A stretch of 64,000 bases of DNA from Clitoria ternatea (taxonomy: Eukaryota > Streptophyta > Magnoliopsida > Fabales > Fabaceae). Below, one piece after another: positions 23,451 through 34,508 of this stretch. A program made the position numbers and the translations under genes. Below the pieces are notes generated by a model. It searched no databases, was not told the origin of the DNA, and saw only the letters and a list, made by a program, of their open reading frames with translations. The stretch lies in the NCBI GenBank assembly GCA_037962975.1, contig CM075674.1, positions 86,754,501 to 86,818,500 of the forward strand, in the 5' to 3' direction. Numbering within the stretch: the first letter of the stretch is position 1; every line of letters begins with the position of its first letter.

Positions 23451-23705
23451 TCAGCTTCCTGATGCCAAGAGTATTGGCAAGATGTAGACCTTCATAATCC
23501 CCCAAGTCTTAGCCAAATCTGTTCTTAAGTATCTTCTTATCCATTCCTTTTCTGATTTCGAATCACTCTTTCGCATCCATATTTCAGGAACTCCTTGTTG
23601 CTTCTTCCAGTCTTTTACCACCATATAAGCATTCTTCACAGAAAAGTTTCTAGATGTATCTCCACACCAAACTCTAAAATCTACAGTTTCATCTTCTATT
23701 GAAGG
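23451..23705 (-). other. Unrecognised short minus-strand frame
   Basis: An open minus frame from about 23705 to 23451 reads DFRVWCGDTSRNFSVKNAYM, then WKKQQGVPEIWMRK, and ends ILLASGS. The composition looks protein-like (Trp, Lys, Arg-rich), and the FSVKNAY stretch resembles the FSVKSAY seen upstream of zf-RVT in plant LINEs. The rest does not match that family. It lies between the Helitron end and the LINE insertion. It could be an exon remnant of a host gene disrupted by these elements. No function is assigned. Confidence 0.3.
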
Positions 23706-23729
23706 TTCTTGCTCGTAATCTCTTAATTA

Positions 23730-23744
23730 ATCACTACTAGAAGT
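23730..23744. repeat. LINE target-site duplication, left copy
   Basis: ATCACTACTAGAAGT. The identical 15-mer is at 56794-56808. The left copy is followed directly by the T-run that is the LINE poly(A) tail read on the plus strand. Confidence 0.92.
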
Positions 23745-23829
23745 TTTTTTTTTTATTCAACAAAAGAAATAAAATTATATTGTTATAGGTACAAGGGGTA
23801 CCTCAACCCATATACAAAAAATAAAATAA

Positions 23830-24881
23830 TTATAAATCAGACAAGCATAGGAAAGGTTCCCTATATCGCTCCATAAAGCCTCTAGAGAAACCTTTCATAC
23901 AAGACTTAAGCCAAATCCAACTTCTGAATTGTACCAATTCTAACATTTTCTGCATAGAAACACACTGATCCCTAAAAATGATATTATTACGGACATCCCA
24001 AATCGTCCACACAATAGAAAACTAAATAACAACAAGACCCTGTGCCATAACAGAGCCACCACCGAGACCCACAAACCATTCAAAAATGGCTTTTCCCTCA
24101 CCAGGTAAAATAGAGGAAACTCCCAACTAGGAGAAATAACTTTGCCATAATAAATATGACATCCTACAAAAGAACATCAAATGACAGGAAATTCCTCATG
24201 CTCATTACAGAACACACAAAACAATGAGGTAGTGCCCAAATTAACTCCACGAGCAACTAAATTTAACTTGGACTGAATCTTGTCAAACAACAAACGCCAG
24301 CCAAAACACACCACCTTAAGAGGAACAGTTGTATTCCAAAACAAATGAACAAAATACGGTTCCCATAGCTCAGGAGCATGACAAATAATCTTGTATGTTG
24401 AAGAAACAGAATAACACCCTGAAGGCTCTCTTATCCATGACCAAGAATCTTGAATGGTACCACGGACGCCAGCAAACCCATTCAACATCTGATACAAATA
24501 TGACACTAATTCCTTCTCCCAAACAAATAATTGTCTCTGCCAACTAAAAGTCCAAATCCAATGATCCCCTTCCCACCGACCCATCTCAACCAAATATACT
24601 TCCTGCTGAGAAGAAATAGAAAACAACCTTGGGAAACATGATTTTAGACTTCTATCCCCCACCCAAGAATCCGACCAAAACCGAATAAGTGACCCGTCCC
24701 CTACGACCCTTCTAACATTGTCTCTAAACCACTCACCCTCATTTGACTCTTTTAAGGCACACCCCAAATCTCTCCACCATCTGGATCCTTTGCAGAACGC
24801 CTCCACATTCCCAGAAATAGCACCAGACCCATATTTTGACACAATAATTCTACCCCACAAACTCTCCTTACCAGCTAACAA
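23830..24881 (-). pseudogene. LINE ORF2 C-terminal region with zf-RVT domain
   Basis: Frame 24881-24177 carries WWRDLGCALKESNEGEWF, then LIRFWSDSWVGD and, near its end, a PLKVVCFGWRLLFDKIQSK and CVFCNEHEE cysteine motif. This is the zf-RVT region found after RT in plant L1 elements. Frame 24012-23830 (WTIWDVRNNIIFRD) gives the usual C-terminal tail. The two are in different frames, so the gene is broken. Confidence 0.85.
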
Positions 24882-24979
24882 CCTCCAGACCCATTACCCC
24901 AACAATGCAATATTAAACTTTCTCAAATCCCTCACCCCTAACCCACCTGCTCCTTTTACCTGACACACCTGATCCCACT

Positions 24980-26163
24980 TTACCCAAGAAATCTTTTGCC
25001 TCTCCTCACTACCACCCCATAAAAAAGATCTTTGCAAAGATGTGAGTAAATTAATAACAGTAATCGGAGCTTTAAAAAAAAGAAATAAAATAAAGGTAGA
25101 GAAGATAGTACCGATTTCAAAAGACAGAGACGACCACCAAAGGACAGATAACGCTTATTCCAGGAGGATAACCTTTTTTGAAACAAAGCAACCACAGGAT
25201 CCCAAGTACTAACTCTTCCGGGACTAGCCCCCACAGGAATTCCCAAGTAAACAAAAGGCACCCGTGAAATTTTATAATTCAACAAAGCAGCATAACCTGA
25301 CACCTTTGCTTCCTCCAACCCCACACCCACCAAGGTACTTTTAAAAAAATTAACCTTTAATCCAGATACCATCTCAAAGCACCTCAAAATACTCTTCAAA
25401 GATAAAACATTGTTTAGACAACACTCCCCAAAAAACAGGGTATCATCTGCAATTTGCAAATAAGAAACACAAACTTGCTTTTTGCCCACACAAACACCTT
25501 TAAACAAATTCCAATGTACTGCCTCCCGCATTAACCCACTCAACCCCTTTGCAACAATTAGAAATAAAAAAGGAGCCACTGGATCTCCTTGTCTAGTACC
25601 CTTTCTCATAACAAACTCAGATGTTGGACTCCCATTTACAAGAACCGACACTACCGCCGACATCAAACATCCCCTTATCCAACGTTCCCACCTACTAGTA
25701 AACCCCATCCTTCTCAACATATAAAACAAAAATTCCCAACACACCGAATCATAAGCCTTCTCAAAATCAACTTTAAAGATCAAGCAAGACACATGTCTTG
25801 ACTTCACATCATCAATAAGCTCATTTGCCACCACCACCCCATCCAACATATTCCTTCCACCCATAAATCCAGATTGATTTTCACTAATTAAACTGCCAAC
25901 TACACTCTTCAATCTTTTTGCTAAAACTTTAGCAATTATCTTGTAAAGGCACCCCACCAAAGAAATAGGCCTAAAATCACCAAGTCCCGACTGAGTCAAC
26001 CCTTTTGGAATTAGTGCTAAAAAGGAAGCCTTTGTACCTCTCGGTAAAATCCCAGATAAATAAAAGTCATCCATCATTTTACAAACATCTACCTTCAATA
26101 TATTCCAAAAGAATTTAATAAACTTGAAATTAAAACCATCAGGTCCTGGGCACTTAGAACCAT
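24980..26163 (-). pseudogene. LINE ORF2 reverse transcriptase domain
   Basis: The frame begins at the junction with CPGPDGFNFKFIKFFW. It goes on with ALIPK, DFRPISLVGCLYKIIAKVLA, ENQSGFMGGR, FKVDFEKAYDSV, RQGDPVAPFLFLIV and QIADDTLFF, the ordered RT blocks of plant L1 ORF2. The catalytic box reads IADD, where (F/Y)ADD is usual. Another frame is needed after about 24980 to reach the zf-RVT part. The N-terminal neighbour, ending ECDG, lies 29.5 kb away at 55719-56006 because the Tekay-like element split the gene here. Confidence 0.9.
26159..26163. repeat. Target-site duplication ACCAT (Tekay-like element, left)
   Basis: ACCAT precedes the LTR start TGTAACATCC. The second copy is at 55719-55723, directly after the 3' LTR. 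Confidence 0.93.
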
Positions 26164-27099
26164 TGTAACATCCTAAAAATTTTATTCTCATGTATAATCA
26201 TTTTGATTTAGACCATCAATGATATTATCCATTTTATCTCAACTTTCTACATAAATTTTTGGTTAGGACAACATCTTCAATTTAACCTTTTACCATGGTA
26301 AATAATTTTAACTTTATACCTTTGGTAAAAGTTAATCAAATAATTTATTACCTATTTCCTTAGTTATTAATTTCCTTGGCTTTTCCAATTACTCTCATCA
26401 AATTGCCACATACTCCACTCAAAATTCATCATCTTGTACACATTTTAATTGTTAGTTAGAGTCTGAATTTGGAAATATGGTCAACTACAAAGTTGTTCCT
26501 CTTTTTCTTATCTTTCCAACAAGACCAAATTTGTTAAAATCCATTAAGATATGAGAGAGATATGCCCAAAATACCGAAACAGTGTCAGAATTGATATTTT
26601 ACTTCAATCATATCATCTTGTATATATTTTAATACCTTGTTAGATTCCGAATTTGAAAAAGTGTTAGACTACAAAGTTGTTCCTCGTTGTCTTAGCTTTC
26701 CAACAAGACCAAATTTGTTAAAATACATTAAGATATGAGAGAGATATGCCTAAAATACCGAAACAGTGTCAAAATTGATATTTACTTCAATCATACAAGC
26801 TACATTATGTAGGCTGCGGAAATGGTCAACAATCCAACTCATTTTTCTCACCTAAAACCTCCATTATCACTATAATTCATGCACCTAACATCCCACTACA
26901 ATCTCATTATGAAAATCTTGTCCCCCACTTGTCATTTGCATCATTAAATCAACACTACTTCCCAAGTCTGAATTCTTAGAACAAGCTAAAGTTAGTGAAG
27001 TCTCTCTCTTATTTTCTTTCACTTTCTCCATCAAGTTCACTCTTGATCTGAAGCTAGGACAATAATACAACACTTTCAACTACTTTAGGAACCTCCATT

Positions 27100-28290
27100 A
27101 AGGTAAGAGGGGATAGGGTTGTGAATAATTATGGAATGGGTAGAATTGTATGTTTTCCAGTATTTTCCAGAATTAAATTCGTATCTTGTTGCTCAATTTT
27201 TGAAACTGAAAACATGTGAATTTGATTCTAACTTCTTCATGAAAGGTGTAGATCTTTTTGTTTTGTGAATTTTGAGACCTGAATCAGCTTATTTGGATAT
27301 GTATAGCAAAAGTTATAGCCAAAATACTACAGTATGTCTGTTCTGGAATATGTACCTTATGTTTTGTGTAAATATTAATATTCTGGGAATTCTACATACA
27401 TATTTAAACTTTAATGTCTTCATAAAAGTTGTAGATATTTATGTTATGGATCTATAGAAAGTGGTTTCAAGTTAAAAGGATATTTGTAGCTCTAGTTATA
27501 CCTAAAATACAGAAGTATGTTCATGCTAAAAATCTGCTGACGTGAATCACTGTTTGTATTTTTAAAACTGGGAATTTTGTGATGAGAATTAGTGTTTAGT
27601 ATCTTCATAAAAGTTTTAGATATTTGTGTTATAAGTAATTTAGAACTGATCTCATGCCAAAATTATTTTTGTAGCTCCAGAAACGTTGAATTTACTAACA
27701 TATGTACGTTTTGTTACTTTCTTTGAGATAGTTTAGTATACTATGAATTTGTGATAATTCTGTTTGGATTTGGAATTTTTGGTCTTCATAAAAATTATAG
27801 ATAATGGAATTATTGAAACATAGAACTTGGCCTTATTCAAAAATTATTTTCATACCATGAGTTATAGCTAATTTACTAAATATTGTCAAACCAGTAAATT
27901 TTCCAGCAATTGGTGATAATGAAAAATGATAACTATTGACTATTATGTGATTATGTGATGTTTCTGTTTGGAATTTGAAATTATGGTCTTCATGAAAGTT
28001 GTAGATATTTGTGTTAGGAGTAATTTAGAACTGGTCCCATGCCAAAATCATTTTTGTAACTCCAGAAACGTTGAAAATACTAACATATGTACGTTTTGAA
28101 AACTCTCTTTGAGGCAGTTTTGTATTCTGTGGATAAGTGGTGTCTCTGTTTGGAATTTGGATTTATGATCTTCATAAAAGTTGTAGATACTTTTATTGTT
28201 GAACTACAGAAAGTGGAATCACTTGAAAAGGTTTTGATTTGCTCATGTTATGGTTGTTTTACTAACGTATGTCGCTGTTGGAAATGCTGA
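27100..28290 (+). repeat. Degenerate tandem repeat of about 182 bp in the LTR
   Basis: The anchor CTTCATRAAAGTTGTAGAT and its variants start at 27235, 27418, 27603, 27784, 27988 and 28170, giving steps of 183, 185, 181, 204 and 182 bp. Other shared words are TTTGGAATTT, CCAAAAT and CTAACATATGTACGTTTTG. The same array is present in the 3' LTR from about 53380 to 54570. Confidence 0.75.
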
Positions 28291-28750
28291 AATTTACTTA
28301 TAATGGTTATTATGGATGAAAATGATATTTTCCCTATGGGTGACAATTTATTATTGAATTCTTGAGTGACTATGAATTTTTATGGATGATGTTGAGTGTC
28401 TAATGAGTATCATACAGTTTGTATACTTTGGTGGTGAATAATTACGAATGACTAAATTGATATATATATATATATATATATATATACATGAATGCCTTGC
28501 GGATATTGATACATGTGGTTGAAACAGTAAATCCATGATTCTGAAAATTATTATATGTGATGTGTTCTTTGAGGACTTGTGGTTTTCCAAGTAGTTTTAT
28601 AAATGTTGATATCATGGTATGTTAAATGATAAAGAGAATTAAAGGCATTCATGCATCATAAGCATTTGGACGCACCATGGAATTTAGGGGTTCCATGATT
28701 GCCTACCCTGGTGGGGGGTTACTCTATGATGAGTTTAAGCCCTATTTTTG

Positions 28751-28939
28751 CAGGAGCCATGGAGTGTAGGGATTCATGGTTATGCTAATTCCTACTTGTG
28801 TACTTCGGTACTGCAGGAGCCATGAAGGTGTAGGGATTCATGGTTATGCTAATTCCTACTTGTGCACTTATTTTCGCAGGAGCCATGAAGATGTAGAGAT
28901 TCATGGTTATGCTAATTCCTACTGGAGTCTCCATAAGAC
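28751..28939 (+). repeat. Three 63-bp tandem repeats in the LTR
   Basis: Units start at CAGGAGCCATG at 28751, 28814 and 28877, exactly 63 bp apart, each with GATTCATGGTTATGCTAATT. The 3' LTR has the same three units starting at 55044, 55107 and 55170. Confidence 0.9.
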
Positions 28940-29429
28940 TTTTTACTACAGTATTCCCACCAAACCAAATGGATCTAGCATGACATCATTTGACTAATTA
29001 AAGATTTATTAATTATAAATGAACTTGTTTGGCATATTCATCATGTCATTATGGTTGGTTGATTGTGTTTGTGTAATTTTATTTATTTTATATTTATTCT
29101 ATATTCTGTCTCACTCTTACATTAATTTTTACAGTGAATGCTACACAGAATGAAGAGTGATGCCATGAATGGAGTTTACGTGAATTATTGCTTGAAATTT
29201 GACTTTATTTTAATTTGATAGATTGTAATAATATAATGTTTCATGTACTGTATTTTTCTAAATCGTTTCCGCTATATAAATATTTCATGACTTTAATTAT
29301 TCACGACTAGTATGTATAATAATAATCCACGTTTATCAACTTTTACATGACTTATTACAAATTTCAAAAAAAAATAATTTTTAAAACGTGAAAAATTTAT
29401 TCGAAAAATTAATAAGGATGTCACATTGG

Positions 29430-29441
29430 TGGTATTAGAGC
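29430..29441 (+). promoter_or_regulatory. Primer-binding site of the Tekay-like element
   Basis: TGGTATTAGAGC starts four bases after the LTR end. It differs by one base (C to T) from the initiator-Met-tRNA complement TGGTATCAGAGC, which is present unaltered in the nested copia element. Confidence 0.8.
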
Positions 29442-29713
29442 ATTTTCAAAAATTCAGGACCAAATGCTATGACATGTATTGATTCTTCATATACTATGTG
29501 AATTGTTTGATTATTTGTTTGAAAATATGATAAGTATGTGCTATATGACTTGTGCCTAACTGATAAAATGATTTGTTTAATTACTGCTTGATAATATGAT
29601 AAATGTGTTATACAATTTATTGCTTAACTGATAAACTGTAGAATACTTATAGTTATGTTATAATACAATATATTTTCCCTTAGAATTAGTATAAACCAAA
29701 CTACGAATGTAGG

Positions 29714-30691
29714 ATGGCAAGAAACAACAACAACAACAACAACGATATGGCAGCTGCTTTCAACCGCTTGGCTGAAGCCATAGAAAGACAAAATCAACCG
29801 AAAAGTACTGGAGGACTTCACGGGTTAGATCACTTCCTAAAAAGGAAGCCATCACAATTCAAAGGAGGTTATAATCCGGAGGTAGCATACCTATGGGTTA
29901 AGGAAATGGAGCACATCTTCCGAGCCTTGTCCTGCACAGAATTCGAAAAGGTGGAGTATGCCACTTATATGATGGTTGAAGAAGCAGAAAACTGGTGGAT
30001 ACATGCCAGAACTCGTATGATTGAAACTGACAGATCTTTGGACTGGATCAACTTCAAAGACTGTTTCCTGGAGAAATATTTTCCAGCGAGTATGAAAAGT
30101 CGAAAAGAGCTGGAATTTATGGAGCTGAAACAAGGCTCAATGTCTGTTGGTGAGTATGCTGCAAAATTTGAAGAATTATCTCTCTTTTACCCTCCTTTTC
30201 AACAGGCTGGTGCTGAAGCCTCAAAATGTGTCAAATTCGAGAACGGGATGAATCTTGAAATCAAAGAGGCTATCAGATATCAAGAACTTCGGAGTTTCCC
30301 CATCTTGATTAATAAATACCGAATTTTTGAAGAAAATCACCAAGCCAGGTTGGCACAAGAAAAGGCCAATAGATAACTAAGACCTCAACTTGTTGCTTTC
30401 AAAAGGAGAGGATCGTTCTATCCAAGTCGTTTCAAGGGAGGATCATCATCATCATCTTCTGAAAGACGTAACAATATGAGATGTCTAAAGTGCAGAGGTA
30501 ACCATCACATACGTGATTGTAACAGACGTCTTGAAGATGTCACTTACTATCGTTGTAATCAGAAAGGTCACATCAGTCCAAATTGCCCCCAGAACCGCCA
30601 AAACAACAACAACACTATGAATCATCAAAGAGGTTCCGATTATCAGGGAGGTCGTGGAGGAAACACGTGTGCTGATCAACCTCCAAGATAG
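29714..30691 (+). pseudogene. Gag of the Tekay-like element
   Basis: The frame starts MARNNNNNNND and carries the Ty3 gag core (FKGGYNPEVAYLWVKEMEHI, AENWWIHARTRM, FLEKYFPASMKSRKELEFMEL). It is stopped by TAA at 30374-30376, then continues in the same frame to two zinc knuckles (CLKCRGNHHIRDC and CNQKGHISPNC) before a TAG at 30689-30691. Gag would form the virus-like particle. The stops make the copy non-functional, while the frame itself is conserved into pol. Confidence 0.88.
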
Positions 30692-30715
30692 AATAGGGGG
30701 TCAACAGACCAAAGA

Positions 30716-33267
30716 TTGCAATCGGCAACAGGAAGAGTCTTTGCCATCAGTGGTTCAGAGGCAGACCAAGCAGACGATCTTGTGCAAAGTAAGTGTGAGA
30801 TCAATGGTACTATTTTATCTGTGTTGTTTGATTCTGGTGCTGCTCATTCTTTTATTTCTAAGGAGTGTGTCAGACATCTTCAATTACCTGTGAAGTCTAT
30901 GATATATGATCTGACTGTTTCCACTCCCACCGGTACACAACTTAGGACTACTAAGGTGTGTAGCGATTGTTCTATGCTCATAGAAGGTAGAAACTTTCTT
31001 GTAGATCTTGTTTGTTTACCTTTGAAGGATGTGGAAGTAATTCTAGGGATGAACTGGTTATCAGCGAATCGAGTCTTGGTGGATTATCATAACAAGACCG
31101 TGATATTTCCATCAGAAGAAAATCTTATTTCTGACAATCTCAAGATCTTTGCCTTACAAGGTGAAATTCAATTATTTGCCTTGTTTACTCTTTCCAAAGG
31201 AGATGATGAATCTAAAGTAATTGAGATGCCAGTTGTTTATGAATTTCATGAAGTATTTCCCAAGGATGTCTCAAGTTTACCTCCAGAACGCGAGATAGAA
31301 TTCTCAATTGATTTAATTCCAGGAGCAGAACTAGTATCTAAGGCCCCATATCGTATGTCACTTATTGAACTGGCAGAACTGAAGAAGCAAATTGAGGAGT
31401 TGTTGGAGAAACATTTCATCAGGCCTAGTGTGTCACCATGGGGAGCGCCAGTATTACTTGTCAAGAAGAAAGATGGAAGCATGAGATTATGTGTAGATTA
31501 TCGTCAGTTGAACAAATTGACGGTGAAGAATAGATATCCTTTACCCAGAATTGATGATTTGTTAGATCAATTGAGAGGTGTTGCAGTATTTTCTAAAATT
31601 GATCTACGATCAGGTTATCATCAGATTCGTGTCAAGTCTGAGGATATTCCAAAGACGGCATTTAGAACACGCTATGGTCATTACGAGTATCTTGTGATGC
31701 CCTTCGGAGTAACCAATGCCCCAGCTGTATTCATGGATTACATGAATCAAGTGTTTCATTCATACTTGGATCAGTTTATTATTATCTTCATTGATGACAT
31801 TCTGATTTATTCCAAGACATGGGAGGAGCATGAAAAACATCTTCGAGTGGTATTGCAGATCCTAAAAAAGAAGCAGTTGTATGCTAAGTTGTCTAAATGT
31901 GAATTTTGGTTGGAAGAGGTAAAGTTCCTAGGCCATGTAATCTCAAGCAAAGGAGTGTCTGTGGATCCTTCTAAAATAGAAGCTGTAATAAACTGGGAGA
32001 GACCTACTTCAGTCACTGAGATACGAAGCTTCCTAGGATTAGCTGGATATTATCGAAGATTCATTGAGGGGTTTTCTCGAATTGCCCTACCAATGAATCG
32101 TCTGACCCGGAAGAATCAACCCTTTTCTTGGATGCCAGAATGTGAAGAAAGTTTCCAAGAACTAAAATTGAAGCTTACATCTGCTCCAATTTTAACTTTG
32201 CCTAATCCACAAGAAGACTTTGTGGTTTATTGCGATGCTTCTAAGATGGGCTTAGGTTGTGTTTTGATGCAACAACGGAAGGTGGTTGCCTATGCTTCTA
32301 GACAGTTGAGACCACATGAGATGAACTACCCGACGCATGATCTAGAATTAGCAGCGGTGCTATTTGCTTTGAAAATCTGGAGATACCATTTGTATGGAGT
32401 CAAGTTTGAAGTGTTCAGTGACCACAAGAGCTTAAAGTATTTGTTCGATCAAAAGGAATTGAACATGAGACAACGTAGGTGGATGGAGTTTCTTAAAGAT
32501 TATGATTTTGATTTGAAGTACCATCCAGGAAAAGCAAATATGGTAGCAGATGCACTTAGCAGGAAATCCATTCATATAGCATCCTTAATGGTAAAAGAGA
32601 TGGAGATGATAGAACAGTTCAGAGATATGAACTTGGGTGTGGAGTTGAAATCTTCAAAAAGTATGACTTTGGGAACTTTGAAAATAACCAATGATTTTCT
32701 GAAGCTGATAGGTGAAATGCAGACAGAGGACTTGCAACTATAGGAGTTGAGAGAGTTGCAGGCAAATGGAAAGGATATGGGATTACAAGAAGGATCAGAT
32801 AGAATTTAGAGAATCAGAAGCAGAATTTGTATACCAGATGAAGTTGATCTGAGAAGGACAATCCTAGAAGAAACGCATAAAAGTATGTTGAGCATTCATC
32901 CTGGATCAACTAAGATGTATCAAGATCTGAAGAAAAGCTTTTGGTGGCCAAGGATGAAGAAAGAAATAACTGAATATGTGTCTTCATGTCTGGTATGTCA
33001 AAAAGCCAAAGTGGAACATCAGAAGCCATCTGGTGAACTACAACCATTGGAGATTCCTGTCTGGAAATGGGATGACATTTCAATGGACTTTGTGTCAGGA
33101 TTACCAAGAACACGTTCAGGAAATGATGCAATCTAGGTTATTGTAGACAGATTGACTAAGTCTGCTCACTTTCTTCCGATGAATATGAAGAATTCTCTAC
33201 AAAAGTTGGCACAATTATATGTGAAAGAGATCGTGAGACTTCATGGTGTACCATCCAGTATTGTGTC
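30716..33267 (+). pseudogene. Pol (protease, RT, RNase H, integrase N-part) of the Tekay-like element
   Basis: Same phase as gag. Protease has LFDSGAAHSFIS. RT has LVKKKDGSMRLCVDYRQLNK, DLRSGYHQIRVK, MPFGVTNAP and the catalytic FIDD at 31787-31798. RNase H has CDASKMGLG, DLELAAVLFALKIWRYHLYG and VADALSRK. Integrase has the zinc-binding part (HPGSTKMYQDLKKSFWWP, CLVCQKAK) and the first catalytic aspartate (ISMDFVSGLPR). In-frame stops are at 32741, 32807 and 33134. The last replaces a tryptophan that is strongly conserved in the family. The frame is cut at VSD by the copia insertion and resumes at 51538. Confidence 0.92.
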
Positions 33268-33272
33268 AGATA
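33268..33272. repeat. Target-site duplication AGATA (copia element, left)
   Basis: AGATA lies directly before the LTR start TGAAGTTGC. The second copy at 51533-51537 follows the 3' LTR. Both copies belong to the codons of the split integrase. Confidence 0.93.
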
Positions 33273-33707
33273 TGAAGTTGCATATGTAAGTATGCAAAGT
33301 AATTTTGATGAATGACAAAGTATTCATGATGATGATGAAATGGCAAAGGTTCAGAAACAAGAAGGTTTAAGCACAAAGATAATGGCTAAGAACAAAGAGA
33401 TGAAGATGCCTTACAAAGAGTTAAAGAAACAGGAGCTATGGAAAACAAGGTTGATGTCATGAACTTAAATCATGAAGAACAAGCTTATAAGTTGAAGAAA
33501 AATCAAGGAAACAAGGTATGAGGATCAAAGGAACAAGCCATGGGTCAATACATATCAAATCAAGAGATCCAAGAAATGATGAAGGACACGCTCCCAAATG
33601 ATCAAAGAATCAAGAAAGCAATGCATAAAGATAAAGGAAAGGATCCATGAAGCAAATGAATCAAGAAAGCATCAAAAATCATGGAAAAACATCAAACAGC
33701 ATTGCCT

Positions 33708-33950
33708 GAATCGATTCACACACGAATGAATCGATTCAGAGCCCTGGAAGTCACAAAAACTTGGAAACAAAATGTCCTAAATCGATTCACCAAGGCCTGA
33801 ATCGATTCACACGAAGCTGACAGCCCAAGAATTCAAAACAGAACATCCTGAATCGATTCACCAAAGTCTGAATCGATTCACACGCTCCTGGAAGCCCAAA
33901 TGCCCAAATCAGAATGTCTGGAATCGATTAAAAAACGTATGAATCGATTC
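33708..33950. repeat. Array of eight GAATCGATTC palindromes, 20/51 bp spacing
   Basis: Sites start at 33708, 33728, 33779 (AAATCGATTC), 33799, 33850, 33870, 33921 (last base changed) and 33941. Steps are 20, 51, 20, 51, 20, 51 and 20, so it is a diverged 71-bp tandem repeat with a palindrome pair in each unit. The 3' LTR copy is at 50082-50325. The array ends about 120 bp before the TATA box and so lies in U3. Confidence 0.92.
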
Positions 33951-34069
33951 ACAAAGTGGGAAACATCATTAAAAAGACATTTTTAGTGGGAAACAGAGAC
34001 CCATAATCTATGGCATGCGTGGGGAACAACCTGGAGCTCATTTGCAACAGCTAGAAGCTCTAAAATGGC

Positions 34070-34077
34070 TATAAATG
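34070..34077 (+). promoter_or_regulatory. LTR TATA box of the copia element
   Basis: TATAAATG follows a GC-richer stretch. The copy in the 3' LTR is at 50445-50452. Confidence 0.65.
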
Positions 34078-34229
34078 GAGCATGAATTCAAGCAAGAGAA
34101 AGGAGAGAGACCAAGGCACAACACAAGGCAATCAACATTCTTCCTCTAGAGGTCTTTTGATTTACTTTCTCTTGTATATTCTGCAACTCTTGTTTCTAAA
34201 CTTGCATATTGCTTAAGAGTTGTTAGATT

Positions 34230-34234
34230 GTGAG
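34230..34234. repeat. Target-site duplication GTGAG (inner Ty3 element, left)
   Basis: The second copy is at 44571-44575. The uninterrupted site is preserved in the copia 3' LTR at 50605-50609. Confidence 0.95.
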
Positions 34235-34508
34235 TGATGATGCATGATTTATCCTTAATTCCTCAATTTAAATGTGTATAATTTGCCATCACTTAGTGTG
34301 TAATATACTGCACTTTAACACATTTTCATCATTTGAGCTTTATTTAATATTTAATTTTAAAATGAATTAAGGATAAATTTTTAATAAAAGTTGGTTTTCT
34401 CTTGTTTTGTAGTGTGTGATTAAGCCTGTAATTACCACAGGTCAAACGAAAGAAGCCACGACTCAAGAAATGGTCAAAAATGCGAGAAAAGCATCAGAAC
34501 AGGTCTGG

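Larger units (their letters stand above)
23745..26163 (-). mobile_element. L1-type LINE, 3' part
   Basis: The minus-strand non-LTR retrotransposon runs from the junction at 26163 down to its poly(A) tail, a T-run starting at 23745 on the plus strand. It holds the RT and zf-RVT domains of ORF2. The 5' part of the same element resumes at 55719. Together the two parts are about 3.5 kb, much less than a full plant L1 (around 6 kb), and ORF1 and the N-terminus of the endonuclease are missing. The element was therefore 5'-truncated on insertion, which is common for LINEs. Confidence 0.92.
26164..29425 (+). repeat. 5' LTR of the Tekay-like element (3262 bp)
   Basis: It begins TGTAACATCC, ends TCACA and is repeated at 52442-55718. 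Inside are a degenerate repeat of about 182 bp (27100-28290), a (TA)n tract at 28460-28486 and three 63-bp tandem repeats (28751-28925). No gene is present. Small frames in it recur in the other LTR only because the LTRs are copies. Confidence 0.95.
33273..34234 (+). repeat. 5' LTR of the copia element, left segment
   Basis: Matches 49647-50609 in the 3' LTR with about ten substitutions and one indel. It contains the palindrome array (33708-33950) and a TATAAAT box at 34070-34076. It is interrupted by the inner Ty3 element about 160 bp past the TATA box and resumes at 44571. Confidence 0.93.
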
